Of a stretch of 7,980 bases of DNA, positions 1-6,344 are shown in pieces. The first letter of the stretch is position 1, and the number at the start of each line of letters is the position of its first letter. The DNA comes from an uncultured Opitutales bacterium (GTDB lineage: Bacteria; Verrucomicrobiota; Verrucomicrobiia; Opitutales; UBA2995), in contig CALGUT010000583.1 of assembly GCA_937920335.1 (NCBI GenBank), positions 1 through 7,980 on the forward strand. Reading direction: 5' to 3'. The notes beneath the pieces are model-generated. The model made no database searches. It was not told the origin of the DNA and saw only the letters and a list, made by a program, of their open reading frames with translations. A program made the position numbers and the translations under genes.

Positions 1-8
1 TTCGACCA

Positions 9-1385
9 ATGAGCTCATTCTGCCGTCTTACGTTTTTTATAACTTTAATATTCGTTGGACTGTGTCCGATGGTCACCACAGCGAAAAACCCGCTACCCAA
101 CCTGGTTCTAATTTTAACCGACGACCAAGGGTACGCAGATGTCGGGTTCAATGGTTGTGAAGATATTCCGACGCCGAATATCGATCGTATCGCTTACGAA
201 GGGGTTCGCTTTACGAATGGTTATGTGACTTATCCGGTTTGTTCACCGAGTCGAGCTGGCTTGATAACGGGGCGGTACCAGGGACGGTTTGGTTACCGCA
301 GAAACCCGACGCTTAATCCATTCGACCCGGTGGCGGGACTGCCTTTGGAAGAAGAGAATATGGCCGAAATTCTAAGAAAGGTTGGCTATCATAGTGGCGT
401 TATAGGGAAATGGCACTTGGGTACCCATCCGAAGTTTCGACCAAATAGACGGGGGTTCCACGAGTTCTATGGATTTGTGGCCGGCGGCCATCGCTACTTT
501 CCAGAGGATTTGACGATACCAGATATTGAATCGGTCGATCGGGCCGGTGCTTGGTACAATACCAAGTTACTGCGCAATGAAACGCGAATCGAAACGGATG
601 AGTATCTCACTGATGAGCTGTCTAATGAAGCGGTCGATTTTATTGTGAGAAATCAAACGAAACCGTTCTTTCTCTACCTCGCCTATAACGCGCCACATAC
701 TCCCATGCAGGCGTCTAAGAAATACCTGGATCGTTTTGCCACGATCGAAGATCCACTGCGTCGGACCTACGCTGCTATGGTCAGCGCGGTTGATGATGGA
801 GTAGGAAGGGTGCTCGACACATTGGATGAGCTGAACCTCGCAGACAACACGCTCGTGTTCTTCCTCTCTGACAACGGCGGTGCTTCCAACAATGGTTCGA
901 TAAACGAACCGCTCCGAGCGACGAAAGGGACCATTTATGAAGGGGGCATGCGGGTGCCATTTGCCTTTCGTTGGTCGGGTAAGATACCGGCGGGTATCGA
1001 TTTTGACCATCCCGTGAGCTCAATGGATATTCTAGGAACGATGGTCGATTTGACCGGTGTCGAAATCTCAGCTGACCGTCCAATAGACGGGGTAAGCTTA
1101 ATGCCATTCTTAACAGGAAAGAAACAAGGAGCGCCGCATGATGTTCTGTTCTGGCAGATGTTCGACAAGGGTCATAGCGCAGTGAGATATGGCGACGACA
1201 AATTAGTCATGCTTGAAAAGGAAGCGGCCATCGAGCTGTATGATCTTTCTGGAGACAAGAGTGAAACCAAGAATCTGGGGCAGGAGGAAACTGAAACGGC
1301 AGAAGATCTACTAAAGAGATTGGAGAAGTGGCAAGGCCAGCTGAAACCTGCAATCTTTGATCCGCTTGGCACTTGGAACCCTTGA
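9..1385 (+). CDS. Exported type I (formylglycine-dependent) sulfatase
   Basis: This is a 458-residue sulfatase of the alkaline-phosphatase superfamily that should hydrolyse sulfate esters, probably on a glycan, outside the cytoplasm. Residues 1-25 form a hydrophobic signal peptide ending near VTTA. The N-terminal metal site is visible in LILTDDQGYADVG (Asp38, Asp39). The sulfatase signature CSPSR begins at Cys78, the residue converted to formylglycine in this family. Further active-site motifs are GKWHLG (Lys134, His136), NAPHTP (His230) and LSDNGG (Asp288, Asn289), followed by Lys306 in RATKGTIYEGGMRVP. The C-terminal YDLSGDKSETKNL block is typical of the family, and the length is normal. 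The ATG at 9 is chosen because it opens directly into the signal peptide; only eight bases precede it in the window, so its promoter and operon partners are not visible. The substrate cannot be assigned from sequence alone. The next gene starts 37 bases downstream. Confidence 0.95.
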   Translation: MSSFCRLTFFITLIFVGLCPMVTTAKNPLPNLVLILTDDQGYADVGFNGCEDIPTPNIDRIAYEGVRFTNGYVTYPVCSPSRAGLITGRYQGRFGYRRNPTLNPFDPVAGLPLEEENMAEILRKVGYHSGVIGKWHLGTHPKFRPNRRGFHEFYGFVAGGHRYFPEDLTIPDIESVDRAGAWYNTKLLRNETRIETDEYLTDELSNEAVDFIVRNQTKPFFLYLAYNAPHTPMQASKKYLDRFATIEDPLRRTYAAMVSAVDDGVGRVLDTLDELNLADNTLVFFLSDNGGASNNGSINEPLRATKGTIYEGGMRVPFAFRWSGKIPAGIDFDHPVSSMDILGTMVDLTGVEISADRPIDGVSLMPFLTGKKQGAPHDVLFWQMFDKGHSAVRYGDDKLVMLEKEAAIELYDLSGDKSETKNLGQEETETAEDLLKRLEKWQGQLKPAIFDPLGTWNP

Positions 1386-1422
1386 TGAGTGGCTACTTGT
1401 TAATGTTAACGCACTTGAATGA

Positions 1423-2472
1423 ATGAAGCATTTCTTAAATACCTATTTTCTTAAGCTGTTAGTCGGGGTCAGTTTTCTAAGTATGAGTGTTGTGGCTCAT
1501 GATGGAAATCATGACGGGTATGCCATTCTCTATGGGGAAGAAGATTACTCGGGGGACTCCTACCGACTGTTTTCGGGCGAAGAAGCGGCAAGGAAATCAG
1601 ACTTGGATAATGGGCTGATGTCATTTCAGTTCGAATCCATCCGTTCCATTGAACTACGGGGAGACATCGTGCTTGAGCTATGGACGAATAGTAATTTCAG
1701 AGGCCAATCAACGACACTTTCCCAAAGCTCTCCAGACTTGCTGAATTTGCCGCCCTCACGGCAAAACTGGGCGGGTCGGATAAATTCTCTCAGAGCCACT
1801 TACAGGGAGGATGAAAATTACCCTCCGAGGGGATCCCCTGTGATCGACCGACCTCGGCTAGGGGGGCAAGGTGGAGTCGTCATTTACTCGGAGCCTAATT
1901 TTGAAGGCTACTCCTACGTGTTTGAAGATTCGGAGCCCGCTCCAAGCCTGAATCAACTCCATAAAGCCTATCGAAATTGGAATGACAAAATATCGTCGAT
2001 ATATGTGGAGGGGTCTTACTCGGTTCTGCTGTACCCGGATGCTGACTTTCAGGGAGACCCCTTGCTAATCGAGGAATCGATCAATGATTTGAATGAATTG
2101 AACAGCTCCCGAGGTAATTATCGAAACTGGAATAACGCTATATCTTCGATTGAGTTTGAAAGAGAAGGTGGGGGAGGGAATCGGGGCGGAAGACGTAAGG
2201 CTTATGCGGGTACGTTATACGAAGACGATAATTTCTCTGGCGGATATTTTAAGCTCTACGAAGGGCAGGTGCTGCATAACCTGAAAGAATGGCAGTGGAA
2301 TGATGAAGCATCTTCTATCATGGTAGAGGATGGCTTCCAGGTCGTTCTGTTCAAAGATTCGAATTTTAGAGGGGACTCAAAAACCTTTGAAAAAGACCAA
2401 ACCAGCCTTCGACGCGTCCCGGGTGGCTGGAATGACCAGGCGTCCTCTCTGAAGGTCATCAAACTACCTTGA
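1423..2472 (+). CDS. Secreted protein with three beta/gamma-crystallin domains
   Basis: This 349-residue protein begins with a signal peptide (about residues 1-25, ending SVVA before HDGNHDG) and is otherwise built from six Greek-key motifs, that is, three double-motif beta/gamma-crystallin domains. The motif starts are recognisable as aromatic/acidic/aromatic-x-G patterns: LYGEEDYSGDSY (36), LWTNSNFRGQS (86), IYSEPNFEGYSY (154), LYPDADFQGD (203), LYEDDNFSGGYF (265) and LFKDSNFRGDS (309). The microbial calcium-binding signature (N/D)(N/D)xx(S/T)S is present four times: NDKISS (187), NNAISS (237), NDEASS (293) and NDQASS (337). The matching positions in domain 1 are FESIRS (70) and AGRINS (117), so that domain has lost the acidic/amide pair. 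Linkers are Pro/Gly-rich at about 128-150 and Gly/Arg-rich at about 247-259. No enzyme domain is attached. Calcium binding in domains 2 and 3 is inferred from the motif; the biological role is unknown. It lies 37 bases after the sulfatase gene and may be co-transcribed with it. Confidence 0.93.
   Translation: MKHFLNTYFLKLLVGVSFLSMSVVAHDGNHDGYAILYGEEDYSGDSYRLFSGEEAARKSDLDNGLMSFQFESIRSIELRGDIVLELWTNSNFRGQSTTLSQSSPDLLNLPPSRQNWAGRINSLRATYREDENYPPRGSPVIDRPRLGGQGGVVIYSEPNFEGYSYVFEDSEPAPSLNQLHKAYRNWNDKISSIYVEGSYSVLLYPDADFQGDPLLIEESINDLNELNSSRGNYRNWNNAISSIEFEREGGGGNRGGRRKAYAGTLYEDDNFSGGYFKLYEGQVLHNLKEWQWNDEASSIMVEDGFQVVLFKDSNFRGDSKTFEKDQTSLRRVPGGWNDQASSLKVIKLP
1969..2150 (+). repeat. Imperfect direct repeat inside the crystallin gene
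   Basis: The 32 bases at 1969-2000 and at 2119-2150 match at 26 positions and lie exactly 150 bases (50 codons) apart. They encode YRNWNDKISSI and YRNWNNAISSI, the calcium-binding strands of the two Greek keys in domain 2. The near identity at DNA level suggests that this pair of motifs arose or was homogenised more recently than the rest of the gene; purifying selection on the motif is the alternative. Confidence 0.6.
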
Positions 2473-2541
2473 TTGGCGAGAAAGTCATGGAGGTGTTTGC
2501 GTGTCTTTCTAAAGCGAATTAATTACTGGTTTTCGAATCTT

Positions 2542-3408
2542 ATGACCAAAGACGAACGTATTGCTCTCATTTCAATGCCCATTGTGATCATCATTGGCAT
2601 CGGTTTCGCCGCTGCGGGAAGTGTGGGTTATTCCCGCGTTTGGGGCTTACCGGTCTATGCCTTCGGGGTTTGTTTAGCGTTCGTTATTCAGTGGATTGTC
2701 TTCGTGCCTTCTTATCTGAAACGAACAGAGAAATACTATGATCTTACGGGGGGTGCCACTTATTTGACGGTTGCAATCACAGCGGTGTATTTCAGTCCGG
2801 TGATTGATAGCCGTTCCATCTTGCTGGCTACACTGATTTCTATTTGGGCGATACGCCTGGGAGGATTCTTGTTCAGGCGCATTCACAAGGCCGGTAAGGA
2901 TGGACGTTTCGACACTATCAAGACGTCTTTTATTCGGTTTCTCCTTGCATGGACACTTCAGGGATTGTGGGTGACATTCACGTTGGCGGCAGCGTTAGCT
3001 GCTATCACAACCCCTCTCAAACGAGAGCTGGGATGGTATACCCTTGTGGGATTGATAATCTGGGTCATCGGCTTCGGGATGGAGGCTGCTGCTGATGCTC
3101 AAAAGTCAGCCTTCAAGGCCAATTCCGCTAACAAGGGAAAGTTTATTAAAACCGGGTTGTGGTCGAAGTCTCGTCACCCGAACTATTTCGGTGAAATTGT
3201 TCTTTGGGTGGGTGTGGCTATAATCGCATTTCCGGTTCTGCAAGGCTGGCAGTATGCCACTCTTATATCGCCAGTATTCGTGACTCTTCTTCTAACTAAA
3301 ATAAGTGGAGTTCCCATGCTAGAAAAACGAGCAGATGAGACTTGGGGTGGTCAAGAAGACTACGAAAGATATAAGAAGGAGACACCCGTGCTAATCCCTC
3401 GGTTTTAG
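2542..3408 (+). CDS. DUF1295 family (steroid 5-alpha-reductase-like) integral membrane protein
   Basis: This polytopic inner-membrane protein of 288 residues matches the DUF1295 family, which is related to the C-terminal domain of steroid 5-alpha-reductases and isoprenylcysteine methyltransferases. Hydrophobic segments lie at about 9-26, 34-56, 72-88, 92-111, 132-155, 164-181, 217-234 and 238-252. The C-terminal half carries the family hallmarks: FGMEAAADAQKSAFK (178-192), GLWSKSRHPNYFGE (205-218), which fits the NADPH/cofactor-binding loop of related enzymes, and the ending YERYKKETPVLIPRF. The frame stays open back to a TTG at 2473 that directly abuts the crystallin stop codon. I prefer the ATG at 2542 because it gives the usual family length and begins just before the first membrane helix; the extra 23 residues would be basic and aromatic with no family resemblance. 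Neither start has a Shine-Dalgarno sequence. A redox role on a lipid is an inference from the superfamily; the substrate is unknown. It probably shares a transcript with the upstream gene. Confidence 0.87.
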   Translation: MTKDERIALISMPIVIIIGIGFAAAGSVGYSRVWGLPVYAFGVCLAFVIQWIVFVPSYLKRTEKYYDLTGGATYLTVAITAVYFSPVIDSRSILLATLISIWAIRLGGFLFRRIHKAGKDGRFDTIKTSFIRFLLAWTLQGLWVTFTLAAALAAITTPLKRELGWYTLVGLIIWVIGFGMEAAADAQKSAFKANSANKGKFIKTGLWSKSRHPNYFGEIVLWVGVAIIAFPVLQGWQYATLISPVFVTLLLTKISGVPMLEKRADETWGGQEDYERYKKETPVLIPRF

Positions 3409-3725
3409 GGTTGATCCGTTAGTCTCGAATGTGACTTTAGCGCAAAGGGGCACTACCTGTAACAGTTAGATCATGGGTTTGTGAGCGATGGCATTACTGT
3501 AAAGAACTTTGAGTTACGGAAGGGTATCTTCAGTATGGGCGCGCTTTGCAGCGAGAAAAGTATATCCCCGTCTACCGTAGGTGGGTAAAAGAGCTTGATC
3601 GAGGTTTTCGAAATCTAAATTATCCTCAGTTCTTCCCCGCGGTGAAGGGACTGACTCTCCGGTCATCCGAATCGTAAGGAAAATAAACCAAAATCCGTTA
3701 GTACCGACCCCTGATTAAGCCCATC
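3409..3725 (+). other. Intergenic region without a convincing gene
   Basis: This 317-base gap separates the DUF1295 gene from the U32-like gene. I see no tRNA, no clear intrinsic terminator and no promoter that I would defend. The longest stretch free of stops on the + strand runs from 3513 to the TAA at 3675-3677 and reads like a basic, aromatic-rich protein end (for example QREKYIPVYRRWVKELD), but it has no ATG; the only alternative start is a TTG at 3546, and I recognise no family. A minus-strand frame over about 3520-3640 is equally open. It may be a leader region for the downstream genes or a decayed gene remnant. Confidence 0.5.
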
Positions 3726-4657
3726 ATGAAGTCTTCTGAAGACGCACTTAAAAAGCTCAACCTCCCTTTCGTTGATGCGATTACTCCATCTACGTCCACA
3801 TTCAAGGATGGAGCTCAATACCGTATTGAAATTCCGAGTACTGAAGGACCCGTTGCGTTTCGAACGGTGCTCGATGAAGCAGAAAGCTGAATTGTCCGGT
3901 CCATCGGGTGAGTCAGGGTAGTGGTATTCAGATGCTCAGTGATGATGACATACGTGAGATGGCTGCGATCGGTGCAGATCGAAATATTGAAGTATGCTTG
4001 TTTACGACGCCGCGCGCGGGATTTGATATTGGAGGTGCCTGGAATGCACCTGCGGGGAAATTTATTCAATGGCAGGTTCGTGGTGCAGATCAGCTTCGCT
4101 ACAGCTTGGATGACGTATTTCGTGCGGTTGACCTGGGAATACGTAGTTTCCTGCTGGCGGACGTCGGGCTTATCAAGATCGTGAGCGATCTTCGGGCTGG
4201 GGGAGACTTGCCATCAGATTTAATCATAAAGTCTTCCGCCGTGATTATGCCGGCCAACCCTGCATCAGCAAAGCTGATGGAAGACTTGGGTTCCGATACG
4301 GTGAATGTTTCAACGGATCTTTCAGTCGCTCAATTGAGTTCGATTCGCCAAGTGGTAACGGCTCCGTTGGATATCTATATCGAAGCGCCGGATGGTATCG
4401 GTGGCTTTGTTCGTCATTTCGAGACGCCGGATATGATCAAATTTGCGGCTCCTATTTACGTAAAGCTCGGACTGCGGAATTCACCGGACATCTATCCCAG
4501 TGGAAAACACATCGAATCGCTTGCGCTGAACCTCAGTTGTGAGCGGGTTCGCCGCAGTAAATTGGTGTATGACCTTATTCAGCGTGAACTGCCTGAAGCC
4601 GTGATATCGAAGACCGGAATAAATCACGCTGACCTGGGAGTTCCTGTTGTAAGTTAG
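3726..4657 (+). pseudogene. U32-peptidase-like protein, interrupted by a one-base frameshift
   Basis: The reading frame opens at ATG 3726 and stops at TGA 3888 after 54 residues, ending FRTVLDEAES. The protein resumes one frame back and runs to TAG 4657, with LNCPVHRVSQGSGIQML immediately after the break. Adding one A to the AAA run at 3883-3885 joins the halves as DEAEKLNCPVHRVSQGSG and gives a continuous 310-residue protein with no signal peptide. The restored protein looks like the short proteins annotated as U32 peptidase family: an alpha/beta barrel-like pattern with ADVGLIKI (about 145), LDIYIEAPDGIGGFVRH (about 215-231) and KLGLRNSPDIYPSGKH (about 247-262). The cysteine-rich signature of collagenase-type U32 members is absent; only three Cys remain (57, 91, 272), so peptidase activity should not be assumed. 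Taken as it stands, the downstream part could start only at GTG 3908 or later. It precedes the semialdehyde dehydrogenase gene by 25 bases, suggesting a shared pathway. Family assignment is moderate; the frameshift is clear. Confidence 0.72.
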
Positions 4658-4682
4658 TTTTCAATCCCCACACTTAGTCATT

Positions 4683-6260
4683 ATGCAAATTAACGGATTA
4701 TCTCTAATCGGTTCCTCAACCGGTGCTCAAACCGACTCTTCCTTCAAGGCGATCGATCCTTCGACGGCACAGGAGATCGAACCTTCCTTTTACGCAGCCA
4801 CTGCAGACGAAACCAATCGTGCGGCTGATAAGGCCCAATCTGCATTTCTGAAATATAGCAGAAAGTCGGGCGCAGAGCGTGCAGCATTTCTGAGAGCCAT
4901 TGCCAATCATATCGAAGCACTCGGGGATACGCTGACTCAGCGTGCGATGGTGGAAACGGGGCTTCCGGAAGGTCGTATCAAAGGTGAAACTGGAAGAACG
5001 ACGGGCCAGTTGCGTTTATTTGCAACGGTCGCCGAAGAAGGATCCTGGGTTGAAGCGCGGATCGATACCGCTCTTCCAGATCGCCAGCCGCTTCCGAAAC
5101 CGGATATCCGTTCCATGAAACGTCCGTTGGGACCCGTGGCTGTTTTTGCAGCGAGTAATTTTCCTTTGGCATTTTCCGTGGCGGGTGGCGATACGGCGTC
5201 TGCCTTGGCTTCGGGGTGTTCTGTCATCGTGAAGGCTCACTCCTCCCATCCCGGAACGTCCGAGCTGGTGGGGCAAGCGATTCTTGCCGCGATCGAAGAG
5301 ACAGGCATGCCGGTTGGGACATTTAGCCTCTTGCACGGTAGTGGCCGAGTAGTTGGTGCAGCGTTGGTGACACATCCGTCCATACAGGCAGTTGGTTTTA
5401 CCGGATCGACGGCTGGTGGATTGGCCCTGATGAGACTCGCTTCGGAACGGCCGCAGCCGATTCCAGTGTTTGCTGAAATGGGGAGTGTGAATCCGTTGTT
5501 TATCTTGCCAGGAGCAGCTGCAGAGAATGCGGCAGAACTTGCGGCCGGGTTACAGGTTTCGGCAACGATGGGTGTTGGGCAATTTTGCACGAATCCGGGC
5601 ATTGCGTTGGTTGAGGACTCTCAAACGGGTAACGAAATTGTTGAAAGCTTTGTAGGCGCCATGCGCGATGCTCCTACGGCGACTATGCTCAATCCCACGA
5701 TTCATAAGGCATACACGTCCGGCTTATCTAAGCGTGGCGAAAACGAGAAAGTGAAGACGCTCGTTGAAAATGCTACTGAGTCGGGTGGATGTCCCGGTGC
5801 GGCAGCCGTTTTTGAAGTGACTGCGGATACCTTTCTTGAAGATGAATCTTTGGGTAAAGAGATCTTTGGCCCCGAGACGACTTTGGTTCGCTGGAAAACA
5901 AAGCAAGATCTGATGGCGGTTGCCGAGGATCTGGAAGGTCAGCTGACGGCTACGGTTCATGGTACCGATAAAGACTTCGAAGACTATGCTGATTTGATCG
6001 CTATTCTTGAACGTAAGGTCGGTCGGATTGTGTATAACGGATTTCCCACCGGAGTAGAAGTGTGCCCTTCAATGGTGCATGGAGGTCCGTTTCCGGCGAC
6101 GTCAGACGGTAAAAGTACTTCCGTGGGAACTTATGCTATCGAGCGGTTTATACGCTTAGTGGCTTACCAAAGTAGCCCGCAGTCGTTGCTGCCCGACGAG
6201 CTCAAGGATGGAAATCCTGCTGGGATCTGGCGAATGGTTAATGGTGAGTATACTCGTTGA
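4683..6260 (+). CDS. Alpha-ketoglutarate semialdehyde dehydrogenase (2,5-dioxopentanoate dehydrogenase) family
   Basis: This 525-residue cytoplasmic aldehyde dehydrogenase belongs to the KGSADH branch, whose members oxidise 2,5-dioxopentanoate to 2-oxoglutarate with NAD(P)+ (EC 1.2.1.26) at the end of sugar-acid, pentose and hydroxyproline catabolism. The active site is complete: Asn159 in FAASNFPLAFS, cofactor-binding Lys184 in VIVKAHSSHPG, the GFTGSTAGG loop (238-246), general base Glu265 in FAEMGSVNP, nucleophile Cys302 in GQFCTNPG, and Glu394 in KEIFGPETT. The C-terminal segment YNGFPTGVEVCPSMVHGGPF and the ending QSLLPDELKDGNPAGIWRMVNG are characteristic of this branch rather than of betaine or succinate semialdehyde dehydrogenases. 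Length is normal. The start at ATG 4683 follows the preceding gene by 25 bases and lacks a Shine-Dalgarno sequence. A strong terminator closes the unit 27 bases after the stop. Some members of this branch prefer fatty aldehydes, so the substrate is family-based. No other enzyme of a sugar-acid pathway is visible in the window. Confidence 0.92.
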   Translation: MQINGLSLIGSSTGAQTDSSFKAIDPSTAQEIEPSFYAATADETNRAADKAQSAFLKYSRKSGAERAAFLRAIANHIEALGDTLTQRAMVETGLPEGRIKGETGRTTGQLRLFATVAEEGSWVEARIDTALPDRQPLPKPDIRSMKRPLGPVAVFAASNFPLAFSVAGGDTASALASGCSVIVKAHSSHPGTSELVGQAILAAIEETGMPVGTFSLLHGSGRVVGAALVTHPSIQAVGFTGSTAGGLALMRLASERPQPIPVFAEMGSVNPLFILPGAAAENAAELAAGLQVSATMGVGQFCTNPGIALVEDSQTGNEIVESFVGAMRDAPTATMLNPTIHKAYTSGLSKRGENEKVKTLVENATESGGCPGAAAVFEVTADTFLEDESLGKEIFGPETTLVRWKTKQDLMAVAEDLEGQLTATVHGTDKDFEDYADLIAILERKVGRIVYNGFPTGVEVCPSMVHGGPFPATSDGKSTSVGTYAIERFIRLVAYQSSPQSLLPDELKDGNPAGIWRMVNGEYTR

Positions 6261-6286
6261 TCGAACCGAATATTTATTAATGACTG

Positions 6287-6321
6287 GAGGTGGGAGAATC
6301 ATTGGATTCCCCACCTCTTTT
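6287..6321 (+). terminator. Intrinsic (Rho-independent) terminator after the dehydrogenase gene
   Basis: GAGGTGGG (6287-6294) pairs perfectly with CCCACCTC (6310-6317). An inner stem GAATC (6296-6300) / GATTC (6305-6309) continues the helix across a single bulged A at 6295 and closes on an ATTG loop. A TTTT run (6318-6321) follows at once. The hairpin lies 27 bases after the dehydrogenase stop codon and should end the transcript covering the U32-like and dehydrogenase genes. Only 23 bases separate the T run from the next start codon. Confidence 0.88.
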
Positions 6322-6344
6322 ATGTTCCAAACCCCAAATTACTT

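Noticed and set aside
567..1107. Long minus-strand open frames opposite the first sulfatase
   Set aside because: They overlie a gene with complete catalytic motifs and show no recognisable domain or start signal; they are antisense shadows.
2473..2541. TTG at 2473 as start of the DUF1295 gene
   Set aside because: It abuts the previous stop codon, but the added 23 residues are unlike the family N-terminus and the ATG at 2542 gives the expected length. It cannot be fully excluded.
3648..3668. Possible terminator hairpin GGA-TGAC/GTCA-TCC
   Set aside because: The stem is short with a bulge, there is no T run after it, and it is too far from the preceding stop codon to be convincing.
3878..3892. 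Programmed -1 ribosomal frameshift in the U32-like gene
   Set aside because: The site GCA GAA AGC TGA does not form an X XXY YYZ slippery heptamer, and I see no strong downstream hairpin at the right distance. A simple homopolymer deletion explains it better.
5016..5602. Minus-strand open frames opposite the aldehyde dehydrogenase
   Set aside because: The + strand frame has every active-site motif; the opposite frames result from its codon composition.
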